Below, piece after piece: positions 35,176 to 44,820 of a stretch of DNA of 64,000 nucleotides; the stretch's first letter is position 1, and the number at the start of each line of letters is the position of its first letter. The DNA is from JANQQC01 sp965262255 (GTDB lineage: Bacteria; Pseudomonadota; Alphaproteobacteria; Caulobacterales; Hyphomonadaceae): assembly GCA_965262255.1 (NCBI GenBank), contig OZ253505.1:372001-436000 (forward strand), written 5' to 3'. The notes beneath the pieces were generated by a model. It was given only the letters and a program-made list of their open reading frames with translations, ran no database searches and was not told where the DNA came from. The position numbers and the translations under genes are program-made.

Positions 35176-36363
35176 TCAATCCACTGTCCATTCTGCCAAG
35201 GATTCGTCCAGTAGACCTATTGCGTTCCTGACATCCTCATCCTCGACTATGAGAGGGGGAGCCAATCTCAAAACATTATTGCCAGCGACCCCAACCAAAA
35301 GTTTTCGCTGTAACGCCAGTGATTGAACTTTCTTAGGCACCCTCTTTAAGATTAGTCCGGTCAGTAATCCTTTTCCGGTAACACCAACTACTTTATCCGA
35401 ATGTGTATCGGCAAGAGACTTTAATCCCTGAATAACCGTGCCGGAAACACGCCTAACTTTCTCCAAAAAACCTTCTTCTGAAACGATATCCCACACGGCA
35501 TTTCCAACGGCCATCGCAAGAAAATTTCCACCATAAGTAGATCCGTGTGATCCCGGTAACATTACGCTTCCAGTCTCCTCAGTTGTCAGGCAAGCACCGA
35601 GTGGAAATCCTCCCCCGATCCCTTTCGCTAGACACATAATGTCAGGAGTTGCATTTTTTGCCCATTCGTAAGCAAACAACTGGCCTGTCCGTCCCATCCC
35701 ACACTGCACTTCATCGTAGATTAATAAGGCACCCCGTTCATCGCAAAGTTGTCGTAGTTTTGTTAAACACTCTTCGGGCATTGCGCGAACACCTCCCTCG
35801 CCTTGAACCGGTTCTACGAATACCGCAGCAGTTTTTTCTGAAACAGCATCTTCCAGCGCTTGGTGGTTTCCCCATTCCACTTGTCTAAATCCCTCGATAG
35901 GCGGACCAAACCCTTCTAAGTATTTCGGGTTGCCGCCCGCGTTTATAGCTCCAAGTGAGCGACCGTGAAAGGCTCCAGTAAAGGTTACGAAATCTATTCT
36001 CTCCTTATCGCCTTTCGACCAATGATATTTTCGGGCCGTCTTTAGAGCGGCTTCAACGGCTTCCGTACCGGAGTTTGTGAAAAACACCCGGTCAGCGAAT
36101 GTTCGTTCGCAAATTTTCTTCGATAGTTCTTCCGCACCGCTGACTCGAAACATGTTTGATGTATGCCAAAGTTTTTCCGCTTGTTCTTTAAGTGTGTCAA
36201 CGAGAGCGGGATGGGAATGACCAAGTGACGTAACCGCTATACCGGCAATAAAATCCAAATACTTTTCGCCTGTCTCAGTGTAGAGATGAACTCCTTTGCC
36301 TCTGACGAACATTTCGTTCGGCGGAGCGTATACTGGCAGAATATGTTGTCGTGGATCGTTCAC
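35176..36363 (-). CDS. argD: Acetylornithine/succinyldiaminopimelate aminotransferase
   Basis: A 395-residue class III PLP aminotransferase, making acetylornithine in arginine synthesis and possibly acting in the lysine branch. Signatures are FFTNSGTEAVEAALKTAR (about 95-112), LIYDEVQCGMGRTG (about 216-229), the PLP lysine in CLAKGIGGGFPLGA (about 246-259) and GSHGSTYGGN. The start is GTG at 36363 with AGGAG six bases upstream. It is first in argD-argF. Confidence 0.95.
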   Translation of the reverse strand: MNDPRQHILPVYAPPNEMFVRGKGVHLYTETGEKYLDFIAGIAVTSLGHSHPALVDTLKEQAEKLWHTSNMFRVSGAEELSKKICERTFADRVFFTNSGTEAVEAALKTARKYHWSKGDKERIDFVTFTGAFHGRSLGAINAGGNPKYLEGFGPPIEGFRQVEWGNHQALEDAVSEKTAAVFVEPVQGEGGVRAMPEECLTKLRQLCDERGALLIYDEVQCGMGRTGQLFAYEWAKNATPDIMCLAKGIGGGFPLGACLTTEETGSVMLPGSHGSTYGGNFLAMAVGNAVWDIVSEEGFLEKVRRVSGTVIQGLKSLADTHSDKVVGVTGKGLLTGLILKRVPKKVQSLALQRKLLVGVAGNNVLRLAPPLIVEDEDVRNAIGLLDESLAEWTVD

Positions 36364-37400
36364 TTAAAACTCCTGTGTTTTGAAAAGTACTTTGCTCCTT
36401 GCGATCGAGATTGAAACTCAATGACACCGCACCTCCTCAAGACAGTTGGTCAAGAGAATCACATCAATTCAAAAGTCGGGTCGCAAAGCAGTCATCCTAT
36501 AATCTAAATGGGAATTATATACTTATAGACTCATTAAGCGTCACAGGTATACAGTCCGGTGTCCTCGACCGATCACCCCTCGTTCAAGGGTCACTAGTTC
36601 TCTCAAACGCAATATCTCAGAACTATACACTTAACAGAAACGTATTCCTTAAACTCTGCTGTATTCGAATAGTTCATGTGGGCGATTCCGCCCTCGCAGA
36701 TTAAACCTCCGATTAGCTTCGTTTCGTGCAAGCATCCGAAGTTGGCCATTTTGGTATATGGCGAGCGTCTACCGTTGTCTCAAAACCCGCTTTAACTAAC
36801 ACTACGATTACTCCATACAGTACTTCCTAGCCACAGAACAATTCAGGCTTGGTCTCTTCTTAAAACGATGCTTCAATTACTCCTGCACGAGTTTTATTTA
36901 TCGCTTTTGAGTAACTTAGATCGTTTTCTAATCAAGTCGTCTCGTTTTTGGACTTCTTTTCCCCTTCGTATAGCCCTACTAGGAGAAGCAAAGGGTCTAC
37001 TTGATCGTATAAACTGCTCTAATGCGACTTTCTTCGACATCCCCGTTGCATCCTGATGAATCGCAACTAATCCGCAAAAAACAAGCCTCATTGATACTGG
37101 TAACGCAATGTATGCCCTAAACCTTTTAGTCGGGCATAGACTCCCGCGTCTGGTTGAATGAGTTAGTAGTTAATGTTAAATCCGTAACCTAAAATTACAT
37201 GCTGACTGTCCCGGATTTGCATCAAAATTAGTCGTTTTGCTATCAAATTTTGTTCAGCTTCAAGGCATGTAAAGGCCATATTGCTAACTCGCCTCAACCT
37301 CAGTTTTGACTATTACTCAATTCTATTTTCCGAATATTACCTACAACCCAGCAAGAATGAATAGTCCGACCGGAAGGAATCCGCGCCAAGTCATAAACTT
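36364..37400. other. One-kilobase gap between argD and the TnpB element
   Basis: No supported gene. The left part should contain the argD promoter. It holds a copy of the TnpB element right end (36509-36625) without an attached tnpB. The stretch 36630-37400 shows only short unconvincing frames. Confidence 0.5.
36509..36625 (-). ncRNA. Solo TnpB-type right end / omega-RNA-like scaffold
   Basis: About 117 bases similar to 37401-37518, the 3' end of the tnpB element, both starting TGGGAATTATATACTTAT on the plus strand. The hairpin is kept by pairing: CCCTTGAACGAGGG here and CCCTCGAAAGAGGG at the tnpB copy. No tnpB frame is attached; beyond 36625 only weak traces remain. The bases next to the end (36489-36508) differ from those of the other copy, as guide sequences do. 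It may be the relic of a deleted element or a stand-alone guide RNA. Confidence 0.6.
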
Positions 37401-37518
37401 TTGGGAATTATATACTTATTGACACATTGGGTGTCACAGGTATACGGTTCTGAGCTCTCGACCTATCACCCCTCTTTCGAGGGTCACTAGGTCTCTCAAA
37501 CACAATATCTCCGAACTC
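37401..37518 (-). ncRNA. TnpB right end with predicted omega-RNA 3' scaffold
   Basis: It overlaps the last codons of tnpB on the same strand, where TnpB guide RNAs are encoded. A stem CCCTC-GAAA-GAGGG (around 37470-37483) is conserved with compensating change in the solo copy at 36509-36625. The element border is taken as 37401, since both copies agree up to there. The adjacent 37381-37400 would be the guide segment. This is an inference from the general biology of IS605/IS1341 TnpB RNAs. Confidence 0.6.
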
Positions 37519-38709
37519 TCCAGGAAGATTCCCGCCCGACTTCGCAATGCGAGAGATATTGATGGCGGCATTCACATCGCGATCGATTTGAATACCGCAG
37601 TTAGAACACGAGTAAACGCGTTCTGAAAGAGACAAGTCTGTTTTGATCTTGCCACATCCAGAACACATCCGGCTCGTGTTTTTAGGATTCACTCGCGTAA
37701 CTTTACCACCGGCACTTTCAGCCTTGTAGGAAAGCAGAGTTGCGAACTTACCCCAGTTCTGTTCTAATATACTTCGTGCAACCTTAGGGTTTTTGGTCAT
37801 GTCTTGTATTTGTAAATCTTCTATTGCGAGATTGGGAGATAACCGAACGATCCTCGTCGTCTCTCTATGGATGTAGCCGTGCTCACTTTCGCGAACCCGT
37901 TGACATTCTTTGGCATAACGAGTTCGGGCTTTCAGATAGGATTTACTTCCCCTCGTTTTTCCCTTCCTGTGTTCCGGAGTTTTCTTCCCCTTGTCTTTCT
38001 TGACTTCTACCCTCAATTTCTTCTGAAGTCTCTTTTGTCGCTTGAGATCCCGTTTACGGCCTTTGACAATTTCACCATTCGACAGAGCTACTAAATTGTT
38101 CACGCCCATATCTATACCAATCACCTGAGCATCAGACGGTTTAACCTCATTTGTCGTCGTGACCACAAACTGAACATTCACACGACGGTCCGTTACGACT
38201 ATACGAACCAACTTTATTTCACCTTGAGGAATATCGTTGACATAGAACGGATCAAACCCCTTGATGTTGACAGTCCACCCTTTCTTACGTTCCCTGAGTT
38301 GAAAACTCCCTTTCGGACAATCAAACGAACGCATTCGCCTACGGGGCTTAAATCGCGGAAAACCGACTTTGCTTGCACCCTCTTTGACCCTCTTAAAGTA
38401 ATTTTTGAACGCCTTATCCAAACGATTGAGACAAGAACGCATTACGTGAGCTGAGTACTTACCGTACTCCGCATCATCAGCTCGTATTTCTGTTAGTGAC
38501 TTACACTGATCATAGAAACTGATAGACCGACCCGTTTTTTTGTAACAGTCTATTCGCTCTTCTAATGCACTGTTATACAAAATCGCTTGCTTCGCGATGA
38601 AATCACGCACTTTCTTGTGTCCGCCCTTACTGAGTTTGGCGGTGCGCGTATGTGTTCGAGTGATGATTGTAGTCGACTCGATAACTGAGTCATTAGCCTC
38701 AAGTCCCAT
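37408..38709 (-). CDS. tnpB: TnpB RNA-guided nuclease (IS605/IS1341 type)
   Basis: A 433-residue protein from an ATG at 38709 with AAGGAG eight bases upstream; an open frame extends further upstream but is not protein-like. RuvC I is VIGIDMGVNNLVALSNG (about 192-208). RuvC II is NLAIEDLQIQDM (about 292). A four-cysteine zinc finger (CSGCG...CSNCG, about 345-368) is followed by RuvC III IDRDVNAAINI. All catalytic acids (D, E, D) are present, so it is probably active. No tnpA lies beside it, so mobility would depend on a transposase elsewhere. TnpB cuts the empty donor site guided by the RNA from the element right end. A truncated relative lies at 9319-9825. Confidence 0.93.
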   Translation of the reverse strand: MGLEANDSVIESTTIITRTHTRTAKLSKGGHKKVRDFIAKQAILYNSALEERIDCYKKTGRSISFYDQCKSLTEIRADDAEYGKYSAHVMRSCLNRLDKAFKNYFKRVKEGASKVGFPRFKPRRRMRSFDCPKGSFQLRERKKGWTVNIKGFDPFYVNDIPQGEIKLVRIVVTDRRVNVQFVVTTTNEVKPSDAQVIGIDMGVNNLVALSNGEIVKGRKRDLKRQKRLQKKLRVEVKKDKGKKTPEHRKGKTRGSKSYLKARTRYAKECQRVRESEHGYIHRETTRIVRLSPNLAIEDLQIQDMTKNPKVARSILEQNWGKFATLLSYKAESAGGKVTRVNPKNTSRMCSGCGKIKTDLSLSERVYSCSNCGIQIDRDVNAAINISRIAKSGGNLPGEFGDIVFERPSDPRKRGDRSRAQNRIPVTPNVSISI

Positions 38710-39021
38710 GAGACTTCTCCTTTCAGGATATATGATGACTTCCTCTATACTACGGTTCGTTAAATCTTTCAAGAAAAAATTTGAAAAAATGAAATGAGTT
38801 CCCAATATTGAAGAAAATTTGTGAGTTTGTTCTTGAGTGATAAACGTTGGTAATGAACCATTCAAAGGGGTGTCAAACCAAATGAAAGAGCTAGTGCGTA
38901 AAGCAAATCTAAGCACAGATTCAAGTTGCGAAAAATGAAACTTCAAGATCACAAATATGGATAGGCATCGTGTCGTGGGACTTAGTATCTTTCTTCGACA
39001 AGATGCTTTCATTATTTTCTG
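38710..39021. other. Region upstream of tnpB, element left end
   Basis: About 310 bases holding the tnpB leader and presumably the left end of the element. The frame stays open here in line with tnpB, but it lacks TnpB similarity. The exact left border and target-adjacent motif cannot be fixed without a second complete copy. Confidence 0.4.
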
Positions 39022-39225
39022 TCATTTTGGCGTTCCATCTTTATTATAACGAGTTTCGACATACTCGTTGACCTGATTTACGTAACCAGAATAACGCGCT
39101 TTGTCTCTAAACTTTATCAAGGAGTTAGGATCATTTAGACAATTTTCTTAAAACTCCTTGAGCATAATTGCCGTATTCACAAGAAGCACCCGATCAGCCG
39201 CAGACATTTTTTCCTTATCAGACAT
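39022..39225 (-). pseudogene. Small gene of unknown family interrupted by one in-frame TAA
   Basis: Starting at ATG 39225 (GGAG six bases upstream) the frame reads MSDKEKMSAADRVLL...MLKEF, then TAA at 39148-39150. It goes on in the same frame with protein-like sequence NDPNSLIKFRDKARYSGYV... to TGA at 39022. Without the TAA it would be a 67-residue charged, soluble protein. It is either a recent pseudogene or a 25-residue peptide with a chance continuation. Family not recognised. Confidence 0.5.
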
Positions 39226-39653
39226 GCAACGTCTCCAATGGTAATTTGATTGCTTACGATTTTGCAATTACTGCAAATTTAACACCGTCGCGAAATTTCA
39301 AGACTTATAACAGAATTCTGAAAAACTTGAATACATGGTAACTTTACTGTCATATTAACTCTTTCGCCAGTTGATTTGTCCATATTCAAGAAATTTAACG
39401 CAACAGCCTCTATATCATGTCACATACCGTAAAATTTATTTTACTAGAAGTTTTGGCTCTCGTCATTATTGAATCAATATCGCGATTCTGCAGGTTCTGA
39501 AGTTATTAAGTGTTAGGAGGACTCTTAATGGTTTGACCGTCTTTGACTTTATCAACAGAAGCTCGCGTGATGAACCCGAACAATTCAATTTCAACCTCCT
39601 ACGGAACAGGTATACATCTAATCAAAAAGTTGCCTAAATCTATTCGTTTCTGT
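39226..39653. other. Gap between the small broken gene and hisG
   Basis: 428 bases, AT-rich, with no credible gene. A strong ribosome-like AGGAGG near 39517 is followed by ATG-GTT-TGA only. Nothing else is seen. Confidence 0.4.
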
Positions 39654-40397
39654 TTAACGTACCGCCTCGAAGAACCTATCAAATGTTTGCGTTGCCTCCG
39701 CTGACCAATCTGCAGACAATGACTTGGCTAATACAGCCTGACTTTTAAGAACCCGCCCATCAGGCAGCTGCTTCAGTCCGTTTGCTTCTAAAGTTGCTCC
39801 GGTAGACGTTATATCGATAATTGCATCTGCTGTTCCTGAAGCTGGCGCTGCCTCCGTCGCGCCCGAACTCTCAACAATTCTATAAGCGGCAATACCATGG
39901 ACTTCAAAGAAAGTTCTGGTTAACGACACATACTTTGTCGCTACACGCAATCGATGACCGTTTTTCTCCAGATACTGAGCTGTCACCTCCTCAAAGTCCG
40001 AAAGCGTTGTTACATCTATCCAAGACGCCGGAACAGCCAATACAACCGTCGAATGGCCAAATTGTAAGCGTCGCAAAGTTTCAACAACAGGCGGTTCTTC
40101 CGTTGGATGCCTAAAATCTGTAAATTTATCTCGTACGGCGTGACTTGACTCGTGCAGGAGATCTTGTCCTGTTACACCTATATGTAATTTCCCTTCAATC
40201 AATCCATTTGCAATTTCCTGCGCCGACAAATACATTACATCAGACTGGATTCCTTCTAAACTGGCGCGATACCCGCGTTCACCACCTTTCTGATTCAGCT
40301 TAAAACCGCTGCTTTCGAGCCAATGTATCGAGTCGTCTTTGAGTCGTCCTTTCGACGGAATAGCAATTTTCATTTGTGACATAGACCTAACTGGCAT
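39654..40397 (-). CDS. hisG: ATP phosphoribosyltransferase, short form catalytic subunit
   Basis: A 247-residue enzyme, the first step of histidine synthesis (ATP plus PRPP). The N-terminus KIAIPSKGRLKDDSI is the family signature. The segment near residue 175, ESSGATEAAPASGTADAIIDITSTG, contains the PRPP-binding loop. It lacks the C-terminal regulatory domain of long HisG and therefore needs HisZ, encoded just upstream with an 11-base overlap. The start could also be one of two Met codons 15 or 24 bases further in. Confidence 0.94.
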   Translation of the reverse strand: MPVRSMSQMKIAIPSKGRLKDDSIHWLESSGFKLNQKGGERGYRASLEGIQSDVMYLSAQEIANGLIEGKLHIGVTGQDLLHESSHAVRDKFTDFRHPTEEPPVVETLRRLQFGHSTVVLAVPASWIDVTTLSDFEEVTAQYLEKNGHRLRVATKYVSLTRTFFEVHGIAAYRIVESSGATEAAPASGTADAIIDITSTGATLEANGLKQLPDGRVLKSQAVLAKSLSADWSAEATQTFDRFFEAVR

Positions 40398-41490
40398 CCC
40401 CTACTCTGTCGGGTCGCAAGACTCCGCCTATTGCCGTTGCATTGACGACACCCTTGCTTAGATTCGACAGTAGGCCATCGTATCTTCCTCCGGCACCGAG
40501 CGGTGCCGACGAATGTTCGGTAAAGTCGAACAACTCGAACACGAATCCGTCATAATAGTTGAACCGACGACCAAACGGGGTTTGAAACCGCCAACTGCGA
40601 ATAAATGGCAAATCGGCACTTTCTATCGCATCAAAACGTCTCGCAATATTGTCTATAACTTTGTCCAGCTTATCTAAGCGAAAAGTTTTCGCTATCTCTC
40701 TAAATGTTTCTGCAGCAAATTCGGGAGCGACATCAACCCGCAAAACACGATCTAGTATTGCATAAACTGGTCGAGTTGTACTAACGATACCGAGTTCATT
40801 AGCCTTGTCTACTATCCTCTCTGCAATATCGTCAAAAGATCGTCCTCCCATAACGTCGGTATTCATAGTTGCTAAAGCTTCTTCGACCAACAATTCAGCA
40901 GCCTCTTCCGGCAATCCCTTAAACTTCGACTTAACTTTTACATTGAGATCATTTGGTACAGCTTTCAGCGCACCTGCAACATCTCGGGCTTGCCGGAAAG
41001 CACGTTTTATTTTTTCTGCCTGAGTTTTCTTTAACCCTATTGCATCCACAAATGCCGGAAAAACAGCTAAATCCCCAAATTCTATTTCAAGAGTTTGCAC
41101 TCCGGCATCGTATGCAGCTTCACAAACTTTCTTAAAGGCAATCACGTCCTGCTCGGGCGAAGATTCCGCTCCAAAGGTTTCGAAACCAACTTGTGTGAAT
41201 TCCATTGGATTAGTGCGTTTTGAGGGTAGTCTCCAAGCTCGAGCAGAATAGTAAACTGTATCCTCACCTTGCTTACCTGCACGCCTGTTTTCAATTTCCT
41301 CAAGCGCTATTGGAAGTGTTAAATCAGGCCTTAAAGCATGTTCAGAACCTTTTTTATCTTTGAATGTGCATAACCGGGAACGAACAGTTTCACCAGATAG
41401 TTCCAGCGGTATGGAAGCTCTCATTATTGAGGGCGGGTCGACGAATTTGGATACGTCTGCACCAAAATAGTTGATAGGCGTATTGGACAT
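40387..41490 (-). CDS. hisZ: HisZ, regulatory subunit of ATP phosphoribosyltransferase
   Basis: A 367-residue paralogue of histidyl-tRNA synthetase that lacks aminoacylation function and forms the octamer with short HisG. The synthetase-like core is visible: RPDLTLPIALE, FTQVGFETFGAE and LGAGGRYDGLLSNL (about 325-340). Its ATG overlaps the hisS stop (TAATG), and it overlaps hisG by 11 bases, so the three genes are translated together. The context with short HisG makes the assignment firm. Confidence 0.92.
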   Translation of the reverse strand: MSNTPINYFGADVSKFVDPPSIMRASIPLELSGETVRSRLCTFKDKKGSEHALRPDLTLPIALEEIENRRAGKQGEDTVYYSARAWRLPSKRTNPMEFTQVGFETFGAESSPEQDVIAFKKVCEAAYDAGVQTLEIEFGDLAVFPAFVDAIGLKKTQAEKIKRAFRQARDVAGALKAVPNDLNVKVKSKFKGLPEEAAELLVEEALATMNTDVMGGRSFDDIAERIVDKANELGIVSTTRPVYAILDRVLRVDVAPEFAAETFREIAKTFRLDKLDKVIDNIARRFDAIESADLPFIRSWRFQTPFGRRFNYYDGFVFELFDFTEHSSAPLGAGGRYDGLLSNLSKGVVNATAIGGVLRPDRVGDAS

Positions 41491-42950
41491 TATTTTCTTC
41501 CAACTATTGATTTAACTTCAGCAATAAAATTGCTTCTGTCTACTTCAAATTGCCCCGGCCGTTGCGACCTGTAATCGTCGTTCGTCTCTATTGTTTTCGC
41601 GAGTTCGCTACCAAGCTTTAAGTCCTTTAGTGTTACGACACCGCGTTCAATTTCATCATCTCCCACCATGATCGCCACTGGAGAATTTCTACGATCAGCA
41701 TATTTCAGTTGCGGTCGCATTCCAGACCCTCCCATATATGCTTCAGCTTGTATGCCGGCTTTTTTTAGTTCTGTCGCTAATCTAAGGGACTCGCTTGGAT
41801 CAGATCGGTTAAGGTTCAGAACGACCACAGGGCCATTTCGAGTACTTTTACTCTCTGGTTGTTCAGTTGCTGTAGCAAGCCTGCTGATTCCAATTGAAAT
41901 TCCCACTGCTGGAACCGATTCTCCTTTAAATCTTGCGATCAAATCATCGTAACGACCTCCGCCTCCGACCGAGCCAACTCTCTGAACGATGTCACTTTTA
42001 CCTCCGAGCAATTCGATTTCATATACCGGCCCCGTATAATAGGCGAGTCCGCGTACAACAGAAGGATCAAAGACCACATCATTTTCTGGTACTTGCATTA
42101 CTGACAAAGCGTTTGAAATTGAACCAAGTTCCTCTAATCCGTTTTTCCCTTCTTCGGAATCTCCGAGCATTGCAGATAATGTTTCCAAGGTGTTTTCGCG
42201 AGTGGACTTTCGAGCCGTTGCAAATTCTAACACCGTATTCACACCGGAAAGCTCCAATCCAGCCCCTTCAGTAAAGTCTCCTGATTCATCTAATCGCCCT
42301 TTTCCAAGCAAATCACCAACCGCTTTTTCGCCAAGTCTGTCGAGTTTATCAAGTGCTCGTAAGACTGTTAATCTTGCATTAGGCGAATTAGCTCCGACTT
42401 TATTTAGAACGGCACTCAAAAGCCTTCGGGTGTTGACTCGTACGATAAATTCCTGTTCCTCGATTCCAACGGCTCGCATCGCTTCCGCACCCATTGCGAC
42501 CATCTCTGCGTCTGCGTGAAAGCCAGGCGCACCCACTGAATCTGCATCACACTGTAAAAACTCACGATAGCGGCCAATATCTGGTTTTTCATTCCGCCAA
42601 ACAGGCCCTGAAGCATAGCGACGGTAGGGATTTGGCAGGTTCTGTCGGTTGCTGGCATAGTATCGAGCTAACGGGGCTGTCAAATCGTATCGTAAGGACA
42701 TCCATTGTTCATCATCATCTTCAATAGAAAATACGCCTGCATTTGGTCGTTCGTCATCAGGAAGGAATTGCCCTAAACATTCAGCGTACTCGAATGCTCC
42801 AGTTTCCAACGCCTCAAACCCCCAACGTTTGTAAACACCTGTAACGGCTTCGATCAATTGCGACTGCCTCTGCAGGTTTTGTTTCGTGAAATCGGGAAAT
42901 CCACGTGGCTTGGCTGGTTTTAAGTGGGTGGGGCTGACGTTTTTAGTCAT
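41490..42950 (-). CDS. hisS: Histidyl-tRNA synthetase
   Basis: A 486-residue class II aminoacyl-tRNA synthetase. Motif 2 region: YRRYASGPVWRNEKPDIGRYREF (about 89-111). Histidine loop: RGLAYYTGPVYEIEL (about 298). Motif 3: GGGRYDDLI...AVGISIGISRL (about 325-350). The C-terminal anticodon-binding domain (ELKKAGIQAEAYMG...) is complete. The hisS-hisZ-hisG order is typical of alphaproteobacteria. It is the first gene of the operon, with the promoter expected in 42951-43213, where nothing else is seen. Confidence 0.94.
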   Translation of the reverse strand: MTKNVSPTHLKPAKPRGFPDFTKQNLQRQSQLIEAVTGVYKRWGFEALETGAFEYAECLGQFLPDDERPNAGVFSIEDDDEQWMSLRYDLTAPLARYYASNRQNLPNPYRRYASGPVWRNEKPDIGRYREFLQCDADSVGAPGFHADAEMVAMGAEAMRAVGIEEQEFIVRVNTRRLLSAVLNKVGANSPNARLTVLRALDKLDRLGEKAVGDLLGKGRLDESGDFTEGAGLELSGVNTVLEFATARKSTRENTLETLSAMLGDSEEGKNGLEELGSISNALSVMQVPENDVVFDPSVVRGLAYYTGPVYEIELLGGKSDIVQRVGSVGGGGRYDDLIARFKGESVPAVGISIGISRLATATEQPESKSTRNGPVVVLNLNRSDPSESLRLATELKKAGIQAEAYMGGSGMRPQLKYADRRNSPVAIMVGDDEIERGVVTLKDLKLGSELAKTIETNDDYRSQRPGQFEVDRSNFIAEVKSIVGRK

Positions 42951-43213
42951 TCGGATAATAGATAGTGATTTAAGAAGAGAGCGTTACCGAGAGTGAAGAC
43001 GGAGTCTTAATTTGCGCACAAGATGGTAGACAGGTCTATTGTAACAAAATTGAGAGAATTTGTCAGAGCACGTCGTAACTCCGTTGTTTGCATGCCGTTC
43101 ATCAAATTTTGCAAGGGCGTGGTTAAGTTTAAATCGTTTGAAAAGTTCAGATGTTTCTATTCTATGAAGTAGCAGTATCCTTTGAATGTTCTACAGAATT
43201 TGCGATTCGTAGC

Positions 43214-44446
43214 CTAGATACTCGCCTGCATTGCTTCAGCTTGCGTCATTAGAAATTCTTGAGAAACCCCTAAAGAAACATACATTTCGACAAGTCTACC
43301 TCGTGATATCTCCCCAATTCTATACGCCTCAAGTGCTAAGTATAACAATTCTTGCCGCATGCTACGTGTATTTTCTGAGGCGGGTTCTGTTCTTTCTAAA
43401 TCGTCGCAAGAAGCAAAAGCTTTGATGTAGGAATTTGCCTCAATCTTGAGACTTAACAGAGTACTTAATTCTCTTGCTTTAACATACCCCAAACTCTTCA
43501 ATCTATAACAAGAAGCTTCGTAGCTCACGCCAAAATATTTGGCAAGACGAGCAACATCAGTATAAGCAATTTGCAACTGTTTACTCGACCGTCGAATATC
43601 TAAATCTAAACGCTCCCCTGTAGCTGCATCCAAAATCGCATGCTTTGACCGATTAGGGTATCCCTTTGACCAAAGATTCAAAATTCTCTTTACTCCCTCC
43701 TCTGGCATTAGAAATGCTGCCGCGAAGGCGTTTGCGCGTTTCTCGATCAAGCTACTGGAATTACTTACTGATGATATGGCTGTGATTCGCTCACGATCCA
43801 TTAGCGCATGACCATACTCGTGAGCATAAGAGAATCGTTCTCTTACTCGCGAGTGACGAGAATTAACCATAATCGCTAATCCAAAACTATCTTGGCGAAG
43901 AAATACTCCTGACATATCGTCTGGAAAATCCAATGAAACAGCCCAAATACCCTGTTCCAAAATCATATCGGACAAATCTGGGACAGATGACCATCCTAAC
44001 CCTAGCCTCTGTCTTTCAGCAGCTGCGACACACTCACCAAACTCAATTGCATCTGTTGTCGACTTTGGCACTTCAGACGAGTACAGAGGGGGACTCGGTC
44101 TCCTTTTTCGCCCGAGCAAATCACAAAGAACTTCGCCTTCTATGAACAATAATGACGCTCTACGTATTTCATTGCTAACTTTTCGACCATTACTATTTCC
44201 CAGAACTGATTCCAACATTGACTCTACACCTAACTTATCTAAGTCTCGGCGAAGCAGTGACCCTGGAGCCATTCCAACTAATTCAGCAATGATTGCTAGC
44301 TCGGTACCCGTAACAGAACGGCGGCCCGCTTCAATAAGGGCAACCGCGCTCTGAGGTATATCAAGGTTTCTTCCGACTTCACTCTGCGTTAAACCCGCGA
44401 TTTCCCTCGCGGCCTTTATCCGGCTACCGATTGTTGCTTTGTCCAT
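43214..44446 (-). CDS. XRE-family regulator with ImmA/IrrE-type metallopeptidase domain
   Basis: 410 residues from the ATG at 44446 (an in-frame TTG at 44461 is the alternative). An N-terminal helix-turn-helix of the Cro/cI type (KAAREIAGLTQSEVGRNLDIPQS, about 7-40) is joined to a ImmA/IrrE (DUF955) zinc-peptidase domain with RFSYAHEYGHALMDRE (HExxH, about 205). A helical C-terminal part follows. Such proteins usually repress a neighbouring gene and are relieved by self- or partner cleavage. It is divergent from the MT-A70 methylase gene across a 374-base AT-rich gap, so control of that gene and of itself is a reasonable inference. Confidence 0.88.
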   Translation of the reverse strand: MDKATIGSRIKAAREIAGLTQSEVGRNLDIPQSAVALIEAGRRSVTGTELAIIAELVGMAPGSLLRRDLDKLGVESMLESVLGNSNGRKVSNEIRRASLLFIEGEVLCDLLGRKRRPSPPLYSSEVPKSTTDAIEFGECVAAAERQRLGLGWSSVPDLSDMILEQGIWAVSLDFPDDMSGVFLRQDSFGLAIMVNSRHSRVRERFSYAHEYGHALMDRERITAISSVSNSSSLIEKRANAFAAAFLMPEEGVKRILNLWSKGYPNRSKHAILDAATGERLDLDIRRSSKQLQIAYTDVARLAKYFGVSYEASCYRLKSLGYVKARELSTLLSLKIEANSYIKAFASCDDLERTEPASENTRSMRQELLYLALEAYRIGEISRGRLVEMYVSLGVSQEFLMTQAEAMQASI

Positions 44447-44820
44447 CTTTAAACTCTTCAAATTTCTTCATTCAAATTATAAGGAAAAACTATAACTGTG
44501 TCACAATAGTACACCTATTATACGATTTCGTAATATATTTTTATTGACACAATACTTGAATTTGGAAGAATTCTTCCCCAATTGTCTAAAAAAAAGAGTC
44601 TTGTCTATCTTACAATTCGAGCTAAACAAATTTGACATGTGGTAAAATACATAACTGCTCAGTTCGCACCCAATCGTCGGTGAACACGACTTTCGTTCGG
44701 AGTCTGTCAAAATCGATCTCAAGTTACAAGTGCCACTGTTCAAATTTCCTAAGAAACAAACGCCTTTATTTTGTTGAACGGAACAAAAAATCTATATTTA
44801 GATTTCTCGGACACTCGGTT
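44447..44820. other. Divergent AT-rich promoter region
   Basis: It separates the leftward XRE/ImmA gene from the rightward methylase gene. The rightward frame is open back to 44632, but that part is not protein-like. Promoters for both genes should be here; no operator palindrome was certain by eye. Confidence 0.4.

Noticed and set aside
38710..39012. 101-codon N-terminal extension of TnpB
   Set aside because: The extension has no TnpB similarity. ATG 38709 has a good ribosome site and gives a normal TnpB length.
44632..44820. 63-codon N-terminal extension of the MT-A70 methylase
   Set aside because: Not protein-like and it lies in the divergent promoter region; ATG 44821 gives the normal family length.
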